Below, in pieces: positions 53,527 through 62,882 of a stretch of DNA of 64,000 nucleotides. A program made the position numbers and the translations under genes. This DNA is from Hyphomonas sp. Mor2 (GTDB lineage Bacteria > Pseudomonadota > Alphaproteobacteria > Caulobacterales > Hyphomonadaceae): contig NZ_CP017718.1 in the NCBI RefSeq assembly GCF_001854405.1, positions 1,984,001-2,048,000 of the forward strand, read 5' to 3'. The notes under the pieces were generated by a model, which saw only the letters and a program-made list of their open reading frames with translations, was not told where the DNA came from and did no database searches. Positions within the stretch are counted from its first letter, which is position 1, and each line of letters starts with the position of its first letter.

Positions 53527-54492
53527 ATGCTCAAACTTTATCCACCAGTAGAAGCGCGGCGATCCGAATATCTGCGTGTCAGCGATTTGCACGAGATCTA
53601 TTGGGAGGAATCGGGCAATCCGAACGGCCTGCCCGTGATCGGTATTCATGGCGGTCCCGGCGGTGGATCCAGCCCGGAAATGCGGCGCTTCTTCGATCCG
53701 ACCGTCTACCGGATCATCCTCATGGATCAGCGCGGATGTGGGAAATCGACGCCGCATTCGGAGCTTGAAGAAAACGACACCTGGAGCCTGGTCAGCGATA
53801 TTGAGGCGGTCCGTGAGCATCTCGGCATCGACAAATGGGTCTTGTTTGGCGGCTCCTGGGGTTCGACGCTGGCGCTCGCTTATGCGGTGACTCATACAGA
53901 ACGTGTGTTGGGCCTCATCCTGCGTGGCATCTTTCTGCTGACAGAACGCGAGGTGCGCTGGTTCTATCAGGAAGGCGCCAGTCGCCTGTTCCCGGATGCC
54001 TATGACCGCTATGTGGCGCCAATTCCGGAAGACGAGCGCAGCGACCTTCTGACCGCATTTTACAAACGTCTGACGGGTAAGAACAAAGCCGAACGCCGCG
54101 CCGCGGCCAAAGCGTGGGCCTGTTGGGAAGGCGAGACGATCACGATCCAGGGCCCGACAAGTCGCCCGAAACGATTTGAAGAAGACGATTTCGCCGACGC
54201 CTTTGCGCGCATTGAGTGCCACTATTTCTACCATAAGGGCTTTTTTGAAAAGGATGGCTGGTTGCTGGAGCAAGTATCGGAAAAGCTCGTCGACGTGCCC
54301 GGCATCATCGTGCATGGCCGTTATGATGTGGTCACCCCGCTCTCAACCGCCTGGGCCTTGAACAAGGCTTGGTCTGAGGCGGAGCTGCACATTATCGGCA
54401 ATGCCGGCCACTCCAGCCTGGAACCCGGGATTGTCGACAAGCTGATCCGCGCGACCCGGGAATTCGGGCGCCGTTTCAAGACCTCCCAATAG
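53527..54492 (+). CDS. pip: Prolyl aminopeptidase (S33)
   Basis: Releases N-terminal proline from peptides. 321 aa alpha/beta hydrolase: oxyanion HGGPGGGSSPEMRRFFDP, nucleophile FGGSWGSTLALAYA, Asp in VHGRYDVVTP and His in GNAGHSSLEP, all typical of the family. No signal peptide, so cytoplasmic. The ATG follows AAAGG. A stand-alone gene on a short plus-strand run with the carbonic anhydrase after 122 bp. Confidence 0.95.
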   Translation: MLKLYPPVEARRSEYLRVSDLHEIYWEESGNPNGLPVIGIHGGPGGGSSPEMRRFFDPTVYRIILMDQRGCGKSTPHSELEENDTWSLVSDIEAVREHLGIDKWVLFGGSWGSTLALAYAVTHTERVLGLILRGIFLLTEREVRWFYQEGASRLFPDAYDRYVAPIPEDERSDLLTAFYKRLTGKNKAERRAAAKAWACWEGETITIQGPTSRPKRFEEDDFADAFARIECHYFYHKGFFEKDGWLLEQVSEKLVDVPGIIVHGRYDVVTPLSTAWALNKAWSEAELHIIGNAGHSSLEPGIVDKLIRATREFGRRFKTSQ

Positions 54493-54614
54493 TCGGAAAA
54501 CTATCAAACAAGCATGTATGATCGCTTGTGCCTATCACACGCATAATCAAAGTTTATTCGCCATTCGGTACAAACGCTCCATTTCTACAAGGTCAAACTT
54601 GGGAGTGACATTCA

Positions 54615-55472
54615 ATGAAACAGATTTTGCTAGCCGCGGCGGCGGGTAGTTTGCTTGCCGCATGCGCAAACACCACGCCGACCGAAAGCACCGATGAGGC
54701 GGCCGCACCGGAAGCAACCGAAGAGGCGGTGGTCGAAGCCGCTGCAGAGACGACGCCAGATCTTTGCGTTGGCATGGGACCACAAACGCCGCGCGACATT
54801 TCCAGTATTGTCGGCCTCAACACGGTCAACTTCCCAACCGCGCCGCCTGCCTCTTCCATGAACCTGTGCAACATCCACACGCACACCAATGCCGAACACA
54901 AGGGCCCAGGCTTCAGCATCTTTGTCGATGCCAGCGACAATGGCGGTTATGCCTGCAACGCCACCCCGGACCTGACCGAAGCGGAATTGCTGCCGGCTGT
55001 CGGCGCCTATAAGGGCGTGGTGCCGGGGCAGACGATCGAAGTGCACTGGGTGCACACCACTTGCGATACAGCGCCCGGCGAAGGCCTCGGGGCGTGTGTC
55101 CCGGAGACCTGTACGGATCCGCTTCTGCGTGTGGAGGCTCAGACCTTCCTCGTTGTGAATGATCCGAACGCGCTCGATTTCACCGTCATGGCTGACGTGA
55201 TTGAAGAGAAAGGCGGGTTCTATCAGGCCGGGATGATCCCGTCCGATACCGGCACGCCTGTGAGCTTCCGCGGCTCAACCACCGGGCCCAGCTATACGCA
55301 GGCGGTCTGCTCGCCCGCACAAGTGACGTGGAATGTCCGCCCCGACTGCGCCAAGCTCGACATCAACTCGCTGCACAAATGGGCGGAAGATGGAAACGTC
55401 TTCAACGAGACCAAGTCGCACGGCGTGCGCCAATTGGTGACTGCGCCTGAGTTGCTGTCGGAAATCGAGTAA
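54615..55472 (+). CDS. Delta-class carbonic anhydrase, lipoprotein
   Basis: 285 aa, lipobox LLAAC (Cys16-17), then an acidic Thr/Ala/Glu linker to ~45 and one enzyme domain. The zinc-site pattern fits delta-class enzymes first known from diatoms and also seen in bacteria: MNLCNIHTHTNAEHKGPGFS, GQTIEVHWVHTTC (His-x2-His) and LRVEAQTFLVVND. Four or more Cys residues could form disulfides. It would interconvert CO2 and bicarbonate on the periplasmic side. Stand-alone gene with a strong terminator. Family call is good; activity unproven. Confidence 0.85.
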   Translation: MKQILLAAAAGSLLAACANTTPTESTDEAAAPEATEEAVVEAAAETTPDLCVGMGPQTPRDISSIVGLNTVNFPTAPPASSMNLCNIHTHTNAEHKGPGFSIFVDASDNGGYACNATPDLTEAELLPAVGAYKGVVPGQTIEVHWVHTTCDTAPGEGLGACVPETCTDPLLRVEAQTFLVVNDPNALDFTVMADVIEEKGGFYQAGMIPSDTGTPVSFRGSTTGPSYTQAVCSPAQVTWNVRPDCAKLDINSLHKWAEDGNVFNETKSHGVRQLVTAPELLSEIE

Positions 55473-55497
55473 GGGACCAGACAATCCAATAAAATAG

Positions 55498-55533
55498 GCC
55501 CCCGGCTCTTGAGAGAGACGGGGGCTTTTTTTT
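55498..55533 (+). terminator. Rho-independent terminator of the carbonic anhydrase gene
   Basis: GCCCCCG / CGGGGGC stem (7 bp) with a 14-nt loop and eight T residues after it, 26 bp past the stop codon. Confidence 0.88.
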
Positions 55534-55549
55534 GAAGTGAGCGGCTCGT

Positions 55550-56956
55550 TTACTCCGCGTTGGGTCCCAAGAGTGCGGTCAGGAATCCTGGAAGCTGAAC
55601 CTGATACTGATCCTGAATCTTGTCCAGGAAGCCAAAGACCAGCACGAACGCCACGAATGGAGGCACGAACCACCGGATGAGGAAGCGCCAGATATTCATG
55701 ACATTGCCCTCGCCCAGCTCCGTGGTCAGCATATTGCGGCTGAGGATCCAGCCCGCAAAAACCGCGACCAGCAATCCGCCAAGCGGCAAAAGAAGTCCTT
55801 CGGTCATGAAGTCGACGAAATCGAGATACTCGAGCGAGAAGACATAGGCTGCGCCGATCATCCAGAGGACAAAACCGACACCGAGCGAAGCCCCAAAACG
55901 CGTGACACCCTGCCGTTCTTCGAGCCACGAAACACCGACTTCCATGAGTGAGATGGATGAGGTGAATGCCGCGAACAAGGCCAGCGCGAAGAACACAGTG
56001 GCGAAAATTGTGCCGCCTTCAACGCCGCCAAACGCGACCGGCATCGAGATGAAAAACAGGCTCGGGCCACTGGCGGGGTCGAGCCCGGCCGCAAAGACAA
56101 TCGGGAAAATCGCGAAGCCTGCAATCAAGGCCACGAATGTGTCTGCGGTCACAACGATGGATGAGGAGCGAGGAATATCTGTCTGGCTGTCCAGATAGGC
56201 CCCGTAAGTGATCATCAGACCGACCCCAACCCCGATCGAGAAGAAAGCCTGACCGAGAGCAGACAGGAATGTCTTGAAGCCTACATCTTCCCACTTTGGT
56301 TCAAACAGGAACGCCGCCGTCTTGCCCACGTCGCCTTGCGTGACGGCAAACCCGACAACGACCAGGAGCATGATGAAAAAGGCAGGCATGAGGATTGTGG
56401 CAACCCGCTCAAGACCGCCTTTCACGCCGCGGCCAACAACAAACACATTCGCCGCCAGAAACAAGAATAACAGGCCCAGAATGCCCCATTTTCGAGACGT
56501 TCCGTTTTCGCCCTGGCCGATCGTATCAACGAAGTTTGTCGCAGACGCGGCCGCGTCCATGCCTTCGAAACGCCCTGTCGGTGCTTGCAACAGGAAGGCA
56601 ATGAGCCAGACCGAGATCACCATGTAGAAGGTCAGAATAAAGAAGGCAGTCAGTGAGCCAACCCACCCGACGACGCCCCAATTGCCGGACCGGCTTTCCG
56701 CGCGCGCGAGCGATTCGATCCCTTCAATGGCCGACATGCCCGATTTTCGGCCCATGCCGTATTCTGCCATCAACAGGGGCAATCCCACCAACAACACGCA
56801 TAGCAAGTAGATGACGATGAAGGCGCCGCCGCCATTTTCGCCTGCTGTATATGGAAACCGCCAGAAATTGCCGAGGCCGACGGAAGATCCGACCGCGGCC
56901 ATGATGAATCCAAACCGCGAACCCCACGTATCTGTCTTACGACCGATCGCTGCCAT
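55550..56956 (-). CDS. Sodium-dependent transporter (NSS/SNF family)
   Basis: 468 aa, about 12 TM helices. TM1 carries the family signature SSVGLGNFWRFPYTAGENGGGAF with Na+ and substrate contacts; TM6 region FFSIGVGVGLMITYG follows the LeuT pattern. It would co-import an amino acid or related compound with Na+. It converges on the carbonic anhydrase gene and starts 112 bp before rodA's end. Substrate unknown. Confidence 0.94.
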   Translation of the reverse strand: MAAIGRKTDTWGSRFGFIMAAVGSSVGLGNFWRFPYTAGENGGGAFIVIYLLCVLLVGLPLLMAEYGMGRKSGMSAIEGIESLARAESRSGNWGVVGWVGSLTAFFILTFYMVISVWLIAFLLQAPTGRFEGMDAAASATNFVDTIGQGENGTSRKWGILGLLFLFLAANVFVVGRGVKGGLERVATILMPAFFIMLLVVVGFAVTQGDVGKTAAFLFEPKWEDVGFKTFLSALGQAFFSIGVGVGLMITYGAYLDSQTDIPRSSSIVVTADTFVALIAGFAIFPIVFAAGLDPASGPSLFFISMPVAFGGVEGGTIFATVFFALALFAAFTSSISLMEVGVSWLEERQGVTRFGASLGVGFVLWMIGAAYVFSLEYLDFVDFMTEGLLLPLGGLLVAVFAGWILSRNMLTTELGEGNVMNIWRFLIRWFVPPFVAFVLVFGFLDKIQDQYQVQLPGFLTALLGPNAE

Positions 56957-57067
56957 TAAACTCTCCTCCCAGGGAATGATTTTGTCGCGACACTAGCCGT
57001 CGTTGAGCAAAAATCAACGCAAAGACTGGCTTTCGAGGGACGATTAAACCGGAATGAGACGTTGGGG

Positions 57068-58231
57068 TCAGGCGCCTGTATTGAGTGGTTCATTGCGCCC
57101 GAGATGGGCGGCGCAGACGAGGCCGAAACACCCGGCGGTCGTGATCATCACCGTGCCGCCATAGGAGAGCAGCGGCAATGGAACCCCGACCACAGGAACT
57201 AGCCCTAACACCATGGCAACATTGAACAAAATATAGAAAGTCACCGTCGCCACGGCCCCCGCCGCGGCGAATCGGGCGAACAGGCTCGCCGCCCTCAGTG
57301 CGATGGCCAGTCCCAGGCCAAGAATCACCATCCACAGGATCAGAACCCCACTGGTCACCAGGAAGCCAAACTCCTCGGCGAGGACGGTCAGAATGAAATC
57401 AGTGTGCTGTTCGGGAATATAATCGAGCTGCGACTGCGTGCCTTCCATATAGCCCTTGCCGGTCCAGCCGCCGGAACCGATGGCGATTTTTGCCTGCTCG
57501 ATCTGGTAGCCATCATCCATGACATTGACCGATGCCCCCGTCAGCTGCGCCAGATAAGTGTCCACGCGCTCGCGCTGATAATCCTGCAGGACGAAGAAAT
57601 AGATCGCCGGAACGCTGGCAATCGCCGCAACCCCGATCGCCATGATGACGCGCCACCAAAGGCCTGCGAGGAAAATCAGGATGCCGCCAGACGCGAACAA
57701 AGCCAGTGTGGTTCCAAAATCCGGTTGTCGGAAGATTAAGGCCGCTGGCAAGGCGATCAGTGCAATGGCGGGCAAATGTATCAGGAACCCACCCGAGAAA
57801 TCGTTCCAGCGCTTGTGGTAATAGGCCGCCAACGCCAAGGTCAGCGTGACCTTCATGAATTCCGAGGGTTGCACGCCGACCGGGCCGATCTGGACCCAGC
57901 GTTGCGCACCGCCGCCGGTGAACCCGAAGAACTCCACTGCGACCAGCAAGACCAGCGTCGCCAGATAACTTGGCCACGCGGCCCAGAACCACCAGCGTAT
58001 CGGGACCAGTCCAGCAACCAGCAAAACCCCCAGCGCGACACCAAAGCGCGTCGCCTGGCGCATCGGCAGCCCGGCCTCTTCCGGGTTGGTGAAGGTCGCT
58101 GAATGCAGAATGGCGACGCCAATCATCGCCATCGCGCAGATCAGCAGGATCAGCCCCCAGGGCAAGGATCCGAGCTGCGTCCACATGGATCGCCGGGAAA
58201 AATCGAGAGAACTGGCCCGCAGAGTCGCCAT
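57068..58231 (-). CDS. rodA: Rod shape-determining protein RodA (SEDS glycosyltransferase)
   Basis: 387-aa polytopic SEDS protein that polymerises glycan strands with PBP2 in the elongasome. Ten TM helices; conserved Asp in the extracytoplasmic loop region and GVPLPLLSYGGTVMI near the end. Last gene of the mre operon, 2 bp after mrdA. 387 aa is normal. Confidence 0.96.
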   Translation of the reverse strand: MATLRASSLDFSRRSMWTQLGSLPWGLILLICAMAMIGVAILHSATFTNPEEAGLPMRQATRFGVALGVLLVAGLVPIRWWFWAAWPSYLATLVLLVAVEFFGFTGGGAQRWVQIGPVGVQPSEFMKVTLTLALAAYYHKRWNDFSGGFLIHLPAIALIALPAALIFRQPDFGTTLALFASGGILIFLAGLWWRVIMAIGVAAIASVPAIYFFVLQDYQRERVDTYLAQLTGASVNVMDDGYQIEQAKIAIGSGGWTGKGYMEGTQSQLDYIPEQHTDFILTVLAEEFGFLVTSGVLILWMVILGLGLAIALRAASLFARFAAAGAVATVTFYILFNVAMVLGLVPVVGVPLPLLSYGGTVMITTAGCFGLVCAAHLGRNEPLNTGA

Positions 58232-58233
58232 GG

Positions 58234-60156
58234 CTAGCGGGCTCCCGCGCCTGTCGCGCCGCTGACAGATGCGGTGCGGAGATAGCTCGGAGACCGACGC
58301 GAATCGAGGCGCAGCGCTTCAGCCATGATATCCCGAGCCACCGGCGCGGCGGCCTTCGAACCGCCCTCCCCATGCTCGACCACGACCGAGATCGCATATT
58401 TCGGATCATCGTGCGGGGCATAGGCCACAAACAAAGCATGATCGCGCAGGCGGCGAGCAATCGCATCACCACCGAGAACGCCAGTGGCGCGTTCCTGAGC
58501 CGAAATGCGGCGCACCTGCGAGGTGCCGGTCTTGCCCGCCAAGCGCGGACCGCCGAGTCCGAGATCGCCTGACCGCAGCGCAGTTCCACCCGCTTCCGAG
58601 GTGACCCCGTACATACCCGCTTTCATGCGCCGCATAATGTCAGGATCGAGAGGTTGATCGAACGGGATGTCGCTGTCTGGTCGCGGCCCGTCACCGATAA
58701 TGCGCGGGGTGATGATCTTGCCTTCAGAGGCGATGCGGGCACTCATCACGGCCAGCTGCAGCGGCGACGTTGCCACCTGTCCCTGTCCGATCCCGATATT
58801 CAGCGTTTCGCCTTCATACCAGGGCTCGCCGCGCGCGGCGCGTTTCCATTCATCGTTCGGCATCACGCCACTGCGTCCACCGGTGAGGCCAAGTTCCCAG
58901 CGCTGGCCGAAGCCGAAGCGCTTGCCCATATCAGCCAAAGTCTCGATGCCCATGCGTTTGGCGATTTCATAGAAATAGACATCGCACGAGCTCTTGATCG
59001 CCCAGTGCATATTGACCGAGCCGTGCCCGCGCTTCTTCCAACAGTGCCAGGTATTGTTGCCGAACCTGTAATGCCCGGGGCAATAGACCCTCTCATTCGG
59101 ATCGATCACGCCGGCTTCCAAAGCCGCCGCGGCCACAACCATCTTGAACGTCGAGCCTGGAGGATAGGTGCCGTCATAGGCCTTGTGATAAAGCGGCGAA
59201 TACTCCACATCATCACGCAGCAGCGCATAGTCCCTGGACGAGATGCCATTGACGAAATCGTTCGGATCGAAGGCGGGCGTTGAAACGAAGGCGAGGATGT
59301 CACCCGTTTCGATATCGAGCACCACGGCGGCGCCGCTTTCCGCGCCAAAACGGTCTATCGCAAATTTCTGAAGCTCTGCGTCCACGGTCAGATAGAGATC
59401 GCGCCCCGGTTTTGGCGCCAGGCTCGGATCATCGAATTCGCGAATGATCCGCCCGGCAGCATTGGTTTCGAGCTTGCGGAACCCGGCTTCACCGCGCAGC
59501 CAGTCTTCGGCGTAGCGTTCGACGCCCGAACGGCCCGTCCGCATATCCGGATGCTTGAACAGCCGGCGGACAGCAGCGCGTTCCTGGGCGTTGGCCCCAT
59601 CACTCAGACGTTCGAGATCCATTTCGCTCGCCTTGGCGACATAGCCAAGCACGTGAGCGAAGTCGCGTCCGCGTGGATAAGATCGTGTGGCTGCCATTTC
59701 GACCTGAAGACCCGGCAGGCTCGGTGCCAGCACCGAAAGCCGCGAGAAATCTTCATAGGACAGCTCGCTCTTGACCGTCACGGGCTGGAAGCTCGCCTGT
59801 CGGCGCGCATCGCTGATCAGACGTGCCTGGCGTTCCGGCGACAGATCAAGATGGTTCGACAGCTCTGCCATCAGACCTGGCAGGTCGTTCGATTGCTCGC
59901 GCACGATCGAGACCCGTCCGGCCTGGCGATGGGCCGCCAGAGGGCGACCGAACCGATCGAGAATGTTGCCGCGCTGCGGCGGCGCGAGATCGAGGCGTAC
60001 ACCATTCTCTGCAGCCGCCACTTCGAACCGCTCATGCTCCATGATCTGCAGCTGGAACAGGCGCGTGATCAGGCCACCAAAAGCTGCAGCCCCGCCCCCA
60101 GCCGCGATCAAGGCTCGGCGGCTGAACAGGGTATCGATCGGGCGTTTTCCACTCAT
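58234..60156 (-). CDS. mrdA: Penicillin-binding protein 2 (elongation transpeptidase)
   Basis: 640 aa class B PBP: TM helix at ~12-35, pedestal domain, then transpeptidase domain. Catalytic Ser in PPGSTFKM, SxN-type SSCD in KSSCDVYFYE, KTG in LAGKTGTSQV. Works with RodA on side-wall peptidoglycan. Overlaps mreD by 4 bp and is followed by rodA after 2 bp. Confidence 0.96.
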   Translation of the reverse strand: MSGKRPIDTLFSRRALIAAGGGAAAFGGLITRLFQLQIMEHERFEVAAAENGVRLDLAPPQRGNILDRFGRPLAAHRQAGRVSIVREQSNDLPGLMAELSNHLDLSPERQARLISDARRQASFQPVTVKSELSYEDFSRLSVLAPSLPGLQVEMAATRSYPRGRDFAHVLGYVAKASEMDLERLSDGANAQERAAVRRLFKHPDMRTGRSGVERYAEDWLRGEAGFRKLETNAAGRIIREFDDPSLAPKPGRDLYLTVDAELQKFAIDRFGAESGAAVVLDIETGDILAFVSTPAFDPNDFVNGISSRDYALLRDDVEYSPLYHKAYDGTYPPGSTFKMVVAAAALEAGVIDPNERVYCPGHYRFGNNTWHCWKKRGHGSVNMHWAIKSSCDVYFYEIAKRMGIETLADMGKRFGFGQRWELGLTGGRSGVMPNDEWKRAARGEPWYEGETLNIGIGQGQVATSPLQLAVMSARIASEGKIITPRIIGDGPRPDSDIPFDQPLDPDIMRRMKAGMYGVTSEAGGTALRSGDLGLGGPRLAGKTGTSQVRRISAQERATGVLGGDAIARRLRDHALFVAYAPHDDPKYAISVVVEHGEGGSKAAAPVARDIMAEALRLDSRRSPSYLRTASVSGATGAGAR

Positions 60157-60704
60157 GCGCTACCCCCGTTTGGTACCGTTCGGCGAAGACCGAGATCAAA
60201 CAAGGGGGCAATCAGCATGTGCACGACCAGCGTCGCGAAATAAGCGGTCAGCATGGGTGTCACACGCACAAAATGCCCCGATGAAATACTCGCAACAATC
60301 CATACGAGCGTGATCCCGGAGAACAAAGTTACAACCGGGAGAATAAAGCTCAGAAACGGCGTGCGTTCTGTGTCAAACATCTGGTGCACCATCGCCGAAA
60401 GGCCGAAGGTCAGAAGGTTGGCCAGGCCGTGACTGCCCCAGGGCGCCTGCGACGCATCCTGAGCAAACCCGAACAGGAGCAGCAGGAGCATAGGCGCAAA
60501 CCCGATGCCGGAACGTCCCCAACCGACAGCGGCAATCAGTCCGACATATGGCCAGGCCAGCGGTACTCCAAACAGCGATTTCGGGGTCAGACCAACCAGT
60601 CCGATCACCACCACGATCAGAAAGCCGATGAGCAGGCGGGCCCGAGGCCGCGCCGCTTCCCAGCGCAACGCCAGCGAGTCGGCCATCCCGCTCAGCCAGT
60701 TCAC
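60153..60704 (-). CDS. mreD: Rod shape-determining protein MreD
   Basis: 183-aa integral membrane protein, five or six TM helices, with the motif GLANLLTFGLSAMVHQMFD found in many MreD proteins. Part of the elongasome core that stabilises MreC and PBP2. Starts inside the last codon of mreC (ATGA overlap). Confidence 0.9.
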   Translation of the reverse strand: MNWLSGMADSLALRWEAARPRARLLIGFLIVVVIGLVGLTPKSLFGVPLAWPYVGLIAAVGWGRSGIGFAPMLLLLLFGFAQDASQAPWGSHGLANLLTFGLSAMVHQMFDTERTPFLSFILPVVTLFSGITLVWIVASISSGHFVRVTPMLTAYFATLVVHMLIAPLFDLGLRRTVPNGGSA

Positions 60705-61561
60705 GAGCCATCCTCGTCGGTCAGTTCGGCAATTTCGGTTTCAATCGGAAACAGCTCCGGCGCCGGAATCGACATGATCGGCTTCAGACGGACATAGGAT
60801 AGCTGTCCATTCAGCATGGCCAGATCCACGCGGATCTCCTTGCCCTCGGCATCGCGCACATGACCGACCACGACGCCGCGCGGGAACAATCCGCCTTCGC
60901 CTGAGGTCAGAATGCGTTCATTGGGCAGGAATTCCCCCTGCTCTGGCAAGTCGGTCAGACGACCAAGCCCATCGCGGCCACCATACATGATCGCACGCAA
61001 ACCGCTGGCTTCGCCCATAACCGGCACGCGGCTGTTGAAGTCCGTAATCTTGAGGATGCGAGACGAGCGCTGGCCAACCTGTACGACCCGACCCACCAGA
61101 CCGCGATCATTCTCGGCAAAATACCCCTCGAACACACCGTTTGTGGCGCCCGCATTGGCCAGCAGCGCCTCCGCGAACGGGCCATTTGTCTCGGCCATGA
61201 TCCGCGCCGTCACCTCGGCACCGCCGGGTTCTCCCTGCATGTTGAGGATGTCTTCATAGACTTCCAGCCGCTCGGCCATGGTCAGGGCCAACGCCTTGTA
61301 CTGCGCCAGCTCCCGTACCCGCGCTTCCAGTTCGAGAATCCGTCGCTCCTTGGCAGATGCGCCGCTGATCCGGTCGATCAGGCTGGGCCGGGTGACATGG
61401 AAAAGCTGATCCGACGCCGCCGTCCGCACAGGCTCCACGCCTTCGCTAAGACGCGGTGAGGTTTGCAGGAGGAGCAATGCCAGAAGGCCAGCAACAGCCA
61501 CGAAGAATCCGTACCGCCGAAGCGGGCGCTGTCTGTATCCCTTGCCGCTCATGCGAGGCAT
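60701..61561 (-). CDS. mreC: Rod shape-determining protein MreC
   Basis: 286 aa. One TM helix (~15-33), a coiled coil (~65-100) and two beta domains in the periplasm (VGRVVQVGQRSSRILKITDFNSRVPV and later GVVVGHVRDAEGKEIRVDLA). Bridges the cytoskeleton MreB to PBP2. ATG with GAAGGA at 8 nt; an ATG three codons later is possible. MreD starts in its stop codon. Confidence 0.95.
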   Translation of the reverse strand: MPRMSGKGYRQRPLRRYGFFVAVAGLLALLLLQTSPRLSEGVEPVRTAASDQLFHVTRPSLIDRISGASAKERRILELEARVRELAQYKALALTMAERLEVYEDILNMQGEPGGAEVTARIMAETNGPFAEALLANAGATNGVFEGYFAENDRGLVGRVVQVGQRSSRILKITDFNSRVPVMGEASGLRAIMYGGRDGLGRLTDLPEQGEFLPNERILTSGEGGLFPRGVVVGHVRDAEGKEIRVDLAMLNGQLSYVRLKPIMSIPAPELFPIETEIAELTDEDGS

Positions 61562-61610
61562 GGGGCTGATCCTTCTTTCTAGATCGCAGACGTTTTAGCC
61601 TGCAATCGTG

Positions 61611-62666
<1,056 letters not shown>

Positions 62667-62776
62667 CTAGCTCTTGCCCGGCCGTCCCCGGCGCGTGCAG
62701 CTTGGTTTCTTGTATCAGCCCTTATACCCTCATGCCGTTTAGATTTAATTAAAGCAAGTCTGCATTCTCATTCTTT

Positions 62777-62793
62777 GTGTACGATCCGTACAC
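62777..62793. promoter_or_regulatory. Palindrome in the leuA-mreB spacer
   Basis: GTGTACG-ATC-CGTACAC, perfect 7-bp arms with a 3-bp centre, 126 bp upstream of mreB. Looks like a dimer site. It may control mreB; no regulator is adjacent. Confidence 0.45.
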
Positions 62794-62820
62794 CAAGCCA
62801 CCACCCCAATAGACATTGCG

Positions 62821-62852
62821 AAAAGAAAAACCTGCCCCAAAATGGGACAGGC
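62821..62852 (-). terminator. Rho-independent terminator of leuA
   Basis: On the minus strand GCCTGTCCC pairs with GGGGCAGG (one mismatch-type position) across a short loop, followed by TTTTTCTTTT. 31 bp after the leuA stop, so it separates leuA from mreB. Confidence 0.8.
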
Positions 62853-62882
62853 TTTATGCAAACGCTTCGTTTGTTAAGGTTT

